Of a DNA stretch of 33,106 nt, positions 1 to 7,367 are shown piece by piece. This DNA comes from Clostridia bacterium (GTDB taxonomy: Bacteria; Bacillota; Clostridia; Christensenellales; Aristaeellaceae). The notes under the pieces were generated by a model. It made no database searches, was not told the origin of the DNA, and saw only the letters and a program-made list of their open reading frames with translations. The translations under genes and the position numbers were made by a program. Position 1 is the first letter of the stretch. Each line of letters opens with the position of its first letter. The stretch is taken from positions 1 to 33,106 of the forward strand of contig JAFRHH010000076.1 of assembly GCA_017433405.1 (NCBI GenBank). The letters run 5' to 3'.

Positions 1-2406
1 CAGCTCCTCCTGGAGGGCGGCCGTCTTTTTCTCCATGGATTCCCGGTCCGCGTCCGACTGTTCCGTCGTTCCGGTCACCCTCGAAAGCTGATCCTGAATC
101 TGCAGAATGGATTCCATCAGCTGCTCCCGGGCGGCCTCGGTTTCCCGCCGACGCATGGCGTGGCTCTTCAGCTCCTCCTCGGCGTTCTGGGTCCGCTCCG
201 TCTCCCGGGCCACCGCGATCTCCTGCTGATGCAGCTGCTCCAGGGCGGCGGCGGAGTCGGTTTTCAGCCGGTCCTTCCGGGCCTGGCCCTCCTTCATGGC
301 GGCCAGCAGCTTCTCCAGCTCCTTCTGGCCGGACCCGAGCTTATCCTTCAGCTCCTTCAGCTCCCGCTCCCGGGAAAAGAGGTTCACAGTTCTCGAGGAG
401 ACGGATCCGCCGGTCATGGAGCCGCCGGAATGCATCACATCCCCCTGCAGTGTCACCAGGCGGAAGCTGTGCCCGCCCCGGCGCATGATCGCGATTCCGC
501 TGGTCAGATCCTTCGCGATCACCGTTCTCCCCAGCAGGTTCTCCAGGATCCCCCTGTATTCCCCGTCACAGGAAACGAGATCCGAGGCGACGCCCAGGCA
601 CCCGGGAAGCTTCAGGGCCTCCCGCTCCCGCGCGTCCAGGGTTTTGGACCGGACGGAGGTCATGGGCAGGAAGGTGGCCCGGCCCAGACGATTCTGACGG
701 AGATAGTCGATCAGCCCCTTGGCCGTTTCCTCATCCTCCGTCACCACGTTCTGCTGGGTCATGCCCAGCACCATATCGATCGCCGTTTCGTATTCCCTGG
801 GCACGGAAATCAGCTGGTTCAGCGGCCCGCGAACGCCCCGGATTCCCTTCTCCCGGGCATGGCGCATCACCGTCCGGACCGCGCCGCTGTAGCCTTCCAT
901 TTCCCGGCTCATCTCGTCCAGCAGCTTCCAGCGGGATTCCATATCCCGCATTTCCTTCAGCTTTTCATCATAGCCGGCCCGGGCCAGAACCACCTCCCGG
1001 TCCGCCCCTTCCAGCGCGTCCCGCACCTGGCTGAGGGCCGCTTCCAGCCGTTCCTGCTCCTCCTCTTCCTTTTTCAGCCGCTGCCGGGCGTCCGCCAGAA
1101 CCGTCTCCAGCTCCTTTTCCGCTCCGGTCATCGCCCGGCAGGACTCCTCGATCTCTCCCTGCCGGCTTTCCATCGTCTGCAGCATGGTCTTCAGGCGGGT
1201 CTGATCGCTGAGGATCGCCGAGCGCCGGTTGATCATCTCCAGCATCTCCGCTTTCCCGGCTTCCAGGCTGCTCTCCTTTTCCGCTTCCGCCTCCCGGGCC
1301 TTTTCCTCCTCCTGCCGGGCCGTCCGCAGGGCTTCCTCCCGCTCCTTCAGCGCCGCGTCCCCCGCCTCGCCGGAGCCCTCGGTTTCCGTAAACAGCCGTT
1401 CCAGCTCTTCGATCCGCTCCCCGGCCTCCCGAAGCTCCTCCGCGATCCGCTCCCGGTTCTCCGCCCGGTTTTTCCGTCGCTCCTCCACCGTCCGGACCGC
1501 GTCCTGCGCCCCGTGGACCGCTTCCATGCCGGCCATCTGGGCGGCGTGAGCCTCGGTAATCCGGGCGTCCAGGCCGGCGATCTCCTCCTGGCGCTCATCC
1601 CGCAGCCGGGATTTTTCCTGCAGCGTTTCCTCCGTCCGGCTCATGATGCTCGCCATGGACTGCAGATCGCTGTCCAGCTCCCGCAGTTTCGCGTCCATCC
1701 GATCCGACCGGATCAGAAAGAGATTCAGATCCAGCTCCTTGAGCCTGGCATGCTTTTCCAGATACACCCGGGCGTTGGCGGCCTGCTCGCCGAGGGGCTC
1801 CAGCCGTTTCTCCATCTCCTCCATGATATCCGTAACCCGGCTCATGTTATCCTGGGTTCTGGCCAGCTTCCGGTCCGCCTCTTCCTTCCGGGCCCTGAAC
1901 TTGACGATCCCCGCCGCTTCCTCAAAAACCAGCCGGCGGTCCTCCCCCTTCCGGGACAGAATGTCATCGATCCGGCCCTGGCCGATGATCGAATAGCCCT
2001 CCTTGCCGATTCCCGTATCCCGGAACAGATCCACCACGTCCCGAAGCCGGCAGGAGGCGCGGTTCAGGAAATATTCGCTTTCCCCGCTGCGGTAAACCCG
2101 CCGGGTCACGGCGACCTCGGCACAGTCCATCGGAAGGGCCCGGTCCTCATTCTCGAACACCAGGGACACCTCGCAGTAGTTCAGAGGCTTCCTGCGCTGG
2201 GTCCCGTTGAAGATGATATCCTGCATGTTGGTTCCGCGAAGGGTTCGGGCGCTCTGCTCCCCCAGCACCCACCGTACCGCGTCCCCGATATTGCTCTTGC
2301 CGGACCCGTTCGGGCCCACAATTCCCGTGATTCCTTCGTTAAAAACGATCTCCGTCCGCTGGGCGAAGGATTTAAACCCGTAAAGCTCCAGTTTCTTTAA
2401 GCGCAT
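1..2406 (-). CDS. smc: Chromosome partition protein SMC, N-terminal two thirds (runs off left edge)
   Basis: SMC is the ATPase of the condensin-like complex (with ScpA and ScpB) that compacts and segregates the chromosome. The reading frame begins MRLKKLELYGFKSFA, typical of SMC, and has a Walker A motif GPNGSGKS at residues 31-38. The following conserved N-terminal lobe includes WVLGEQSA and RDTGIGKEGYSIIGQG. Long Glu/Arg/Leu-rich coiled coil follows. A hinge domain ends near residue 650 with VTLQGDVMHSGGSMTG, the usual SMC hinge signature. The 802 codons seen are about two thirds of a normal SMC of about 1190 residues; the second coiled coil and the C-terminal Walker B lobe lie outside the window. 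The start is an ATG preceded by AGGAGG with good spacing. A promoter lies just upstream, so smc is transcribed separately from rpsR. Confidence 0.96.
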   Translation of the reverse strand, partial: MRLKKLELYGFKSFAQRTEIVFNEGITGIVGPNGSGKSNIGDAVRWVLGEQSARTLRGTNMQDIIFNGTQRRKPLNYCEVSLVFENEDRALPMDCAEVAVTRRVYRSGESEYFLNRASCRLRDVVDLFRDTGIGKEGYSIIGQGRIDDILSRKGEDRRLVFEEAAGIVKFRARKEEADRKLARTQDNMSRVTDIMEEMEKRLEPLGEQAANARVYLEKHARLKELDLNLFLIRSDRMDAKLRELDSDLQSMASIMSRTEETLQEKSRLRDERQEEIAGLDARITEAHAAQMAGMEAVHGAQDAVRTVEERRKNRAENRERIAEELREAGERIEELERLFTETEGSGEAGDAALKEREEALRTARQEEEKAREAEAEKESSLEAGKAEMLEMINRRSAILSDQTRLKTMLQTMESRQGEIEESCRAMTGAEKELETVLADARQRLKKEEEEQERLEAALSQVRDALEGADREVVLARAGYDEKLKEMRDMESRWKLLDEMSREMEGYSGAVRTVMRHAREKGIRGVRGPLNQLISVPREYETAIDMVLGMTQQNVVTEDEETAKGLIDYLRQNRLGRATFLPMTSVRSKTLDAREREALKLPGCLGVASDLVSCDGEYRGILENLLGRTVIAKDLTSGIAIMRRGGHSFRLVTLQGDVMHSGGSMTGGSVSSRTVNLFSRERELKELKDKLGSGQKELEKLLAAMKEGQARKDRLKTDSAAALEQLHQQEIAVARETERTQNAEEELKSHAMRRRETEAAREQLMESILQIQDQLSRVTGTTEQSDADRESMEKKTAALQEEL

Positions 2407-2457
2407 AATTCCTCCTGGGTTCCGGAAAAGCGGCCTTCCGCCTCGCGTGAACGGCCT

Positions 2458-2487
2458 ATTATATCATGGAACTTCCCTCCGGCACAA
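2458..2487 (-). promoter_or_regulatory. Promoter of smc
   Basis: On the minus strand, TTGTGC (2482-2487) is followed after 18 bases by a perfect TATAAT (2458-2463). A TGA directly before the -10 gives an extended -10. The start codon of smc is about 50 bases downstream. The -35 is weak, so the extended -10 probably carries the promoter. Confidence 0.6.
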
Positions 2488-2553
2488 ACGCTTCTTTCCG
2501 CGGGCGAAGCCGTCCTTCCGCCCCGGCGAAGCTTTTTCCGAAAAGGTTCCTAC

Positions 2554-2579
2554 AAAAAAACCCCCGGCGGAGCCGGGGG
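2554..2579 (-). terminator. Intrinsic terminator of the rpsF-ssb-rpsR operon
   Basis: Read on the minus strand, CCCCCGGC-tcc-GCCGGGGG forms an 8-bp perfect hairpin (2561-2579) followed by seven T residues (2554-2560). It lies 18 bases past the rpsR stop codon and before the smc promoter, so it closes the ribosomal operon. Confidence 0.92.
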
Positions 2580-2596
2580 ACTTCAGGATGTTTCGC

Positions 2597-2854
2597 TTAT
2601 TCCACGGTATAGGGCATCAAGGCGATGGCACGGGCGCGCTTGATGGCCTCACTCAGCTGACGCTGATGCTTCGCGCAGTTGCCGCTCATCCGGCGGGGCA
2701 GAATCTTGCCGCGCTCATTGGTGAAGCGGCGCAGGCGATTGATATCCTTATAATCGATGTACTCAATCTTATCGACACAGAAGTTGCACACCTTCCTGCG
2801 GGGACGGCGTCCTCCGCGGGGACGGGGCCTTCTTTCGCCACGATCTTCAGACAT
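2597..2854 (-). CDS. rpsR: 30S ribosomal protein S18
   Basis: S18 binds the platform of the 30S subunit next to S6. The 85-residue product has the arginine-rich N-terminus, the VCNFC segment, the IDYKD block and the GKILPRR...CAKHQRQL...[12 protein letters not shown] end that identify S18. The CxxC pair plus the later Cys suggests the zinc-ribbon (C+) variant, which is inferred from cysteine spacing only. The start has AAGGAGG nine bases upstream. It is the third gene of the rpsF-ssb-rpsR operon, 27 bases after ssb, in the standard bacterial order, and is followed directly by the operon terminator. Confidence 0.97.
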   Translation of the reverse strand: MSEDRGERRPRPRGGRRPRRKVCNFCVDKIEYIDYKDINRLRRFTNERGKILPRRMSGNCAKHQRQLSEAIKRARAIALMPYTVE

Positions 2855-2881
2855 AGGGCTTAACCTCCTTATCCTCTAGCG

Positions 2882-3313
2882 TTAGAAGGGCAGCTCGTCA
2901 GTTTCCACCGCAGTGAAACCGGCTGCCTGGGGTTCCGCAGCGGGAGCCGGAACGGCCGGAGCGGCATAGCCGCCGCCCAGCTCATCATTCCTGGAAGAAA
3001 GGAATTCCACATCCGTGGCATTGATCTCCATGCTGGCCCGGAGGGTTCCGTCGTTCGCCTGATAGGCGCGGGCCGTCACCGGTCCCACAACGGCAACCTT
3101 CCGTCCCTTGGACAGATACTTGGCGCAGTTCTCTCCCTGCTGCCTCCAGGCGGAAACCCGGAAGAAATCAGTCTGTTCCTGGGGGTTTCCCTGGGCGTCA
3201 CGGCGACCACGTCGGTTCACCGCAACGCCGAAGCTGCAGACGGTATCCCCGGAAGGAGTCGTTCTGAGCTCCGGATCATTGGTCAGATTACCGATAATCG
3301 TCAGTCTGTTCAT
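2882..3313 (-). CDS. ssb: Single-stranded DNA-binding protein
   Basis: SSB coats single-stranded DNA during replication and repair and recruits partners through its acidic C-terminal tip. The product is 143 residues. The OB fold runs from MNRLTIIGNLTNDPELR to about residue 105, including FFRVSAWRQQGENCAKYLSKGRKVAVVG. A short Ala/Pro-rich linker follows, and the tip is DELPF, the usual partner-binding tail. The start has a purine-rich GGAAAGGAAAG upstream. It sits between rpsF and rpsR, 21 bases after rpsF, which is its conserved position. Confidence 0.97.
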   Translation of the reverse strand: MNRLTIIGNLTNDPELRTTPSGDTVCSFGVAVNRRGRRDAQGNPQEQTDFFRVSAWRQQGENCAKYLSKGRKVAVVGPVTARAYQANDGTLRASMEINATDVEFLSSRNDELGGGYAAPAVPAPAAEPQAAGFTAVETDELPF

Positions 3314-3334
3314 GTTTCTTTCCTTTCCCCGCTT

Positions 3335-3757
3335 TTACTCAGCGGTTTCAGCGGGAGCGGCTTCAGCGGCGGGGGCAGCTTCCACGGCGGGAGCGGCCTC
3401 TTCGGCGGGAGCGGCTTCCTCAGCGGGAGCCGGCCGGACCGCGCGGGGCTTCACAGCCGAACGCTTTTCTTCCAGCTTCACCACCAGATAACGGAGCACG
3501 TTCTCGTTAATCTGCAGGTTACGCTCGATCTCGCGCGGCAGCTCGGCGGGGGCCTTAAAGTTCACCAGCACGTACCAGCCTTCGGTCTTGTAGTCAATGG
3601 CGTAGGCCAGGCGGCGCTTCCCCCATGTCTCATCGACCTTTTCGATCTCTCCACCATTGTTCACGATCAGGGCGGAAACCTTTTCGATCAGCTCCTTGCG
3701 GGCCGTTTCCTCCAGACCGGTGTCAATGATGTAGAACATCTCATACCTGTTCATCAT
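3335..3757 (-). CDS. rpsF: 30S ribosomal protein S6 with an Ala/Pro/Glu-rich tail
   Basis: S6 binds the 30S platform together with S18. Residues 1-97 carry the S6 fold, with MNRYEMFYIIDTGLEE, WGKRRLAYAIDYKTEGWYVLVNF and the helix before LRYLVVKLEE. The protein then extends by about 43 residues, built largely of repeated (P)AEEAAPA-type units. Typical S6 proteins are near 95 residues, so the tail is an addition. Two adjacent ATG codons are possible starts; GAGGAGG lies well spaced for the first. It is the first gene of rpsF-ssb-rpsR and has a strong promoter and a structured leader upstream. Confidence 0.95.
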   Translation of the reverse strand: MMNRYEMFYIIDTGLEETARKELIEKVSALIVNNGGEIEKVDETWGKRRLAYAIDYKTEGWYVLVNFKAPAELPREIERNLQINENVLRYLVVKLEEKRSAVKPRAVRPAPAEEAAPAEEAAPAVEAAPAAEAAPAETAE

Positions 3758-3779
3758 TCTTTCACCTCCTCACGGACTT

Positions 3780-3813
3780 TTGGCGCTGCTCCAGCAGCGC
3801 AAGGATGTGCCAA
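3780..3813 (-). promoter_or_regulatory. Structured rpsF leader, possible S6:S18 autoregulatory site
   Basis: The leader folds on the minus strand into an outer stem TTGGC/GCCAA and an inner stem GCTGCT/AGCAGC with a large one-sided bulge between them. rpsF leaders in many bacteria bind the S6:S18 complex for feedback control, and that motif is a stem with an asymmetric bulge near a CCG. A CCG does follow at the 3' side, but I could not match the consensus exactly, so the role is inferred from position and shape. Confidence 0.35.
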
Positions 3814-3819
3814 TTTCGT

Positions 3820-3848
3820 ATTTTATCAGATCAGTCAACGTTTTTCAA
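3820..3848 (-). promoter_or_regulatory. Promoter of rpsF-ssb-rpsR
   Basis: On the minus strand, TTGAAA (3843-3848) and TAAAAT (3820-3825) are separated by exactly 17 bases, with a TGA extended -10. The -35 overlaps the stop codon of the upstream decarboxylase-like gene. Confidence 0.8.
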
Positions 3849-5200
3849 GGGTGTTTTTTTATTTTTTTCCGGAGCACCAGGCAGGTCTCCTTTCCATAAT
3901 AGCGGAAGCAGGTGATCGCCTCCGAATCCATCCGTTCCCCCGGAACCCGGACCGGCACCGCCGGCGGACAGCTGACCTCGGGATCCGCCAGGATCCGGTT
4001 CTCCGCCTCCTCCAGCGGAATTCTTTCCGCCGGCGAAAGAAGCGCCTCCCGGATGCTGACAGCCCGTCGGGGAAGGCCGGGATCCGGCGGGGCGCCGCCG
4101 GGCGTCCCGCCCTCCGGCAGCTCCCCGAGCACCCGCTCCAGCCGGTTCCACTCCTCCTCCGAAGTATCCGGCGAGGGCATCAGCGTCAGAAAATCCGGAT
4201 CGGCAAACTCGCACTCGACACCCCGCCGCCGAAGCTCCTCCGCCAGCAGGCCGCCGGTCCAGTTCAGGCTTCGCGCCTTCAGGGTCAGCTTCATGGGCTC
4301 CTGCCCCGCAAGGCGCCAGCCCCGGCTTTCCAGCTTCTCCTTCAGCGCCCGCAGGCGGCTGACCGTCTCCGCCGCCCGGCTCGGATAATCCCCGGCGAGC
4401 GCCCGGTTCGCCAGATCCAGCGACTGAAGAATCAGATAGGAGGGGCTGGTGGAGCCAAAGACCGCCATGGCCTCCTCCGCCCGCGCCTCCCAGTTCCACA
4501 GCGCGTCCGAGGCAATATGCAGATAGCCCGCCCCCGTCAGGCAGGGCAGCGTCTTATGGGCGGAATCGCAGCACAGATCCGCCCCGAGGGTGATGGGATG
4601 GCTGTCCGGCCGCAGAAACCGGAGATAGGCGCCGTGGGCGTTATCCACCAGCAGCGGCACCCCCGCGCGGCGGCAGACCTCCGCCACGCGGCCGATCGGG
4701 GCCATCGCCCCCAGATAGTCCGGGGAGGTCAGGTAGACCGCCATATAGCCGGATTCCCTCAGCCTGTCCGCCACCGCCTCCGGATCCACCGTGCAGGAGA
4801 GCAGGCCCTCCCCCGGGCGGGGAAACAGCCAGTCCACCTCCAGATCCAGCAGCGCCGCCGCGCTCATGAGCGCCCTGTGCGCGTTTCTTCCCGCCAGAAT
4901 TCTCCGCGGAAGCCCCAGCTCCTCCGCCCGCCACAGGGCCAGCAGCAGCATCGCGCGGATGCTCAGGGAGGAGCCCTCCGCGGAGTAGAGCGTTCGCGCC
5001 GTCCCGAAAAGGCGCGCGGCGTGCTCCTCGCTTCTCCGGATGATCCCCCGGGACCGGTACAGCTCGTCCGCCCCGGCAATCTCCGTAATATCCCGGCCTT
5101 CCGGGCCCAGCACGCGCCGGCCCTTATGGCCCGGCATATGAAAGCGGGCCGGGCCGCGCTGCCCGTAGCCGGAAACAAAATCCCAGATCGGCGTTTCCAT
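3845..5200 (-). CDS. Orn/Lys/Arg decarboxylase family PLP enzyme
   Basis: The product is a fold-type I PLP enzyme of the short Orn/Lys/Arg decarboxylase group. The start METPIWDFV is chosen because its ATG overlaps the scfB stop by one base (TGATG). Family marks are RFHMPGHKG (residues 19-27), TSPDYLG (158-164), DNAHGAYL (186-193) and the Schiff-base segment DSAHKTLP with the predicted PLP lysine at K216. The length of 451 residues fits the short Gram-positive proteins of about 480. These make agmatine, cadaverine or putrescine, but the substrate cannot be read here. The overlap implies translational coupling with the SCIFF maturase, so a shared role is possible but not shown. The C-terminal part after residue 390 is Pro/Gly-rich and less conserved. 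Confidence 0.85.
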   Translation of the reverse strand: METPIWDFVSGYGQRGPARFHMPGHKGRRVLGPEGRDITEIAGADELYRSRGIIRRSEEHAARLFGTARTLYSAEGSSLSIRAMLLLALWRAEELGLPRRILAGRNAHRALMSAAALLDLEVDWLFPRPGEGLLSCTVDPEAVADRLRESGYMAVYLTSPDYLGAMAPIGRVAEVCRRAGVPLLVDNAHGAYLRFLRPDSHPITLGADLCCDSAHKTLPCLTGAGYLHIASDALWNWEARAEEAMAVFGSTSPSYLILQSLDLANRALAGDYPSRAAETVSRLRALKEKLESRGWRLAGQEPMKLTLKARSLNWTGGLLAEELRRRGVECEFADPDFLTLMPSPDTSEEEWNRLERVLGELPEGGTPGGAPPDPGLPRRAVSIREALLSPAERIPLEEAENRILADPEVSCPPAVPVRVPGERMDSEAITCFRYYGKETCLVLRKKIKKHP

Positions 5201-6579
5201 CAGGCTTTCCCGTCCCCGTCCATCGCCCGGGCGGCCTGCAGCATCAGGGCGCATTCCATCCGCTTGCGGAACAGCTCGCAGCCGTATTCATAGACACCCC
5301 GGACCGATCCGGTCGCGTGGTAGGCGTTCGCCGCGCAGCCGCCGGAGCAGTAGAGCCGGGCCCAGCAGGTCCGGCATTCCTCCCGGGCATACACGTTGCA
5401 GGCGGCGAATTCCTCCCGGACGTCCTCCCGCGTCACCCCCTGCCAGACATCCCCCAGCCGGAAGGCTTCCTCGCCCACGAACTGATGGCAGGGATAGAGG
5501 TCGCCCCAGGGGGTGACCGCCATGTATTCCGTACCGGAGCCGCAGCCGGAAATCCGCTTGTAGATACAGGGGCCGTCCGCCAGGTCCAGCATATAATGAT
5601 AGAAGGTAAAGGGCTTCCCCTCCCGCTCCCGCCGGAGCATCAGCCGGGCCAGATCCTCATACTGCCGGAGGACGACGGGCAGATCCTCCGCCGTCAGCGC
5701 CGCAGGATCCCCCTCCGCGCAGACCACGGGCTCCATGCTCAGCTCGGTAAAGCCCAGGTCCAGCATGACCTTAATATCCTCCAGAAAGTCCGGATTGGCG
5801 TGGGTAAAGGTGCCCCGGATATAGTAGTTCTTCCCGCCCCGGGCCCGGACCAGGCGCTGGAACTTCGGCACGACCGTATCCCAGCTGCCCCTTCCCGCGT
5901 AGTCCACCCGGCACCGGTCATGAATTTCCTTCCGCCCGTCCAGGCTGAGCACCACATTGCTCATCTCCCGGTTGGCAAAATCGATCACCTCGTCGTCGAT
6001 CAGCATGCCGTTGGTCGTCAGCGTGAAGCGGAAGCGCTTCCCCGCCTCCGCCTCGATGGACCGGGCATAGGCCACCAGCCGCTTCACCACGTCAAAATTC
6101 ATCAGCGGCTCCCCGCCGAAGAAATCCACCTCCAGATTCCGCCGGCTTCCGGAATGGGCCACCAGGAAATCCAGGGCCTGCTTCCCGACCTCAAAGGACA
6201 TCACGGCCCGCTCCCCATGATATTTTCCCTGGCTGGCGAAGCAGTAGGCGCAGTTCAGATTGCAGGTATGCGCCACGTGCAGGCACAGCGCCTTGACGAC
6301 CCCCGCCGTCCGCTTTTTCAGCTCCCCCGCCATGGGCTCGAAGGAATCCTCCGCGAACAGAAGGCCCCGCTCCTTCAGCTCCGTCACCTGGTCATAGCAG
6401 GCTCCGATCTCCTCCGGGGACTCGCCGAGCTTTTCGGAAAGCTCCGCCGCGATTTCCTCCCGGGTCTTTTCCTCATAGCGCCCGATGACCTCCCAGGCCA
6501 TCTCGTCCAGCACGTGGACGCTGGCCGAGCAGGGATCCACCGCCATATAAATATCATCCAGATGAAAACGATGCACCAT
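5200..6579 (-). CDS. scfB: SCIFF radical SAM maturase
   Basis: This enzyme uses a radical generated from S-adenosylmethionine to install thioether cross-links in the SCIFF peptide encoded just upstream. The start MVHRFHLDD is chosen because GGAGGG lies directly upstream; a longer in-frame start would sit in the preceding terminator. Residues 1-85 form a PqqD-like peptide-recognition domain. The radical SAM cluster ligands are C106, C110 and C113 (CNLNCAYC). The GGEP motif (DFFGGEPLMNF) follows. The C-terminal SPASM region has two cysteine groups (CGSGTEYMAVTPWGDLYPC and CNVYAREECRTCWARLYCSGGC) for auxiliary iron-sulfur clusters. At 459 residues it has the usual length. scfA is 75 bases upstream across a terminator. 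Confidence 0.95.
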   Translation of the reverse strand: MVHRFHLDDIYMAVDPCSASVHVLDEMAWEVIGRYEEKTREEIAAELSEKLGESPEEIGACYDQVTELKERGLLFAEDSFEPMAGELKKRTAGVVKALCLHVAHTCNLNCAYCFASQGKYHGERAVMSFEVGKQALDFLVAHSGSRRNLEVDFFGGEPLMNFDVVKRLVAYARSIEAEAGKRFRFTLTTNGMLIDDEVIDFANREMSNVVLSLDGRKEIHDRCRVDYAGRGSWDTVVPKFQRLVRARGGKNYYIRGTFTHANPDFLEDIKVMLDLGFTELSMEPVVCAEGDPAALTAEDLPVVLRQYEDLARLMLRREREGKPFTFYHYMLDLADGPCIYKRISGCGSGTEYMAVTPWGDLYPCHQFVGEEAFRLGDVWQGVTREDVREEFAACNVYAREECRTCWARLYCSGGCAANAYHATGSVRGVYEYGCELFRKRMECALMLQAARAMDGDGKA

Positions 6580-6603
6580 GCTTCTCCCTCCGTTTTCGTC
6601 TAT

Positions 6604-6628
6604 AAAAAAACGCCGCACAGGAGGCGGC
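6604..6628 (-). terminator. Terminator between scfA and scfB
   Basis: On the minus strand, GCCGC (6624-6628) pairs with GCGGC (6612-6616) around a 7-base loop, followed by seven T residues (6604-6610). No promoter is evident between it and scfB. It therefore probably acts as a partial terminator that keeps peptide mRNA in excess of the maturase. Confidence 0.8.
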
Positions 6629-6654
6629 ATTTCGCGGTCACAGTCAAAGCGCCA

Positions 6655-6804
6655 TCAGGCCTTTTTGCTGTTTTCGCACTGTTGATTGGCAATCCCGCAG
6701 CTGGTCTTGCACGCGGACTGGCAGGAGGTCTGGCATTCGCCGCAGCCGCCCTTTTTCGCGCTTTCGCAGAGGTTCCGCGTCGTCAGCGTCTTAATATGTT
6801 CCAT
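6655..6804 (-). CDS. scfA: SCIFF (six-cysteine-in-forty-five) ribosomal peptide precursor
   Basis: This is the 49-residue precursor of the SCIFF family, a nearly universal marker of Clostridia whose function is unknown. The start MEHIKTL is chosen because GGAGG lies upstream, and the family normally begins M-x-H-I-K. The core GGCGECQTSCQSACKTSC is unmistakable, with cysteines at 21, 24, 28, 32, 36 and 43. There is a seventh cysteine at 13 in the leader half, outside the usual six. The residue after C36 is Gly37. From memory, in characterised members that position is a Thr used as thioether acceptor, so cross-linking may differ here. A strong promoter precedes it and a terminator separates it from scfB. 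Confidence 0.96.
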   Translation of the reverse strand: MEHIKTLTTRNLCESAKKGGCGECQTSCQSACKTSCGIANQQCENSKKA

Positions 6805-6836
6805 CTTCGTATCCTCCGTTTTTCTGGAATGGCTTG

Positions 6837-6865
6837 ATTTTACCATAGACCGCGGGCAAAGTCAA
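6837..6865 (-). promoter_or_regulatory. Promoter of scfA
   Basis: TTGACT (6860-6865) and TAAAAT (6837-6842) on the minus strand are separated by 17 bases, with TGG as extended -10. The scfA start is about 32 bases downstream. Confidence 0.82.
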
Positions 6866-6893
6866 CCAGCTTCCCGACCGGTCAGAGCGTCGC

Positions 6894-7367
6894 TCAGCAA
6901 ACCGGCAAAGGTTTCCCGTCCAGGAAGGCCTCCAGCAGACGGTCCCCGCTGTACACCAGCTTCAGGGAAAAGAAGGGAGCGTCCTGCTCCAGCAGGCGCA
7001 GGAACAGCCGGTCCCCCTCCCATTGGGGCAGCTCCCCGATCCGGCTCCAGGGAATCCATTCCGGATCCCCCTCGTCGCAGGGAATCATGCTTCCCGTAAA
7101 GCCGTCAGCCGTGAACAGATGCATGTATTCCGTTTCATACCGGTCGTTCACGAAGGTGATGATCCCGCGGAAGCGCCAGGCCGTCAGCGTCAGCCCGGTC
7201 TCCTCCCGGACCTCCCGGCGCACGCAGTCCTCCGGGCTTTCTCCGTCCTCGAACTTCCCGCCCAGCCCGATCCACTTGTCATGGTTCAGATCGTTTTTCT
7301 TCTTCGTCCGGTGCAGCATCAGCACCTCATCGCCCCGGAAGAGATAGCACAGCGTCGTATTGATCAC
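6894..7367 (-). CDS. NUDIX hydrolase (MutT/8-oxo-dGTP diphosphatase-like)
   Basis: NUDIX enzymes cleave nucleoside diphosphate derivatives; this subgroup is usually annotated as 8-oxo-(d)GTP diphosphatase. The NUDIX box spans residues 37-59, G-x5-E-x7-REVREETGL, with all key Glu residues present (E52, E55, E56). The 157-residue length fits the family. The start is GTG inside a GTGA overlap with the stop of the upstream acyl-CoA synthetase gene, so the two are translationally coupled and share the T-box leader. Its true substrate is unknown. In this context a nucleotide- or CoA-linked clean-up role is conceivable but only inferred. Confidence 0.88.
   Translation of the reverse strand: MINTTLCYLFRGDEVLMLHRTKKKNDLNHDKWIGLGGKFEDGESPEDCVRREVREETGLTLTAWRFRGIITFVNDRYETEYMHLFTADGFTGSMIPCDEGDPEWIPWSRIGELPQWEGDRLFLRLLEQDAPFFSLKLVYSGDRLLEAFLDGKPLPVC

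Noticed and set aside
160..2400. Long plus-strand open frame of 746 codons
   Set aside because: It is the antisense of smc, whose minus-strand frame has clear SMC motifs. The plus frame is Leu/Pro/Arg-rich without any domain.
3345..3470. Short tandem repeats in rpsF as a CRISPR-like array
   Set aside because: They encode the repeated Ala/Pro/Glu tail of S6 in frame. There are no equal repeats with unique spacers, and no CRISPR array was seen anywhere in the window.
3851..5293. Plus-strand frame of 480 codons opposite the decarboxylase-like gene
   Set aside because: The minus strand has a full set of PLP-enzyme motifs. The plus frame is low-complexity and has no ribosome site.
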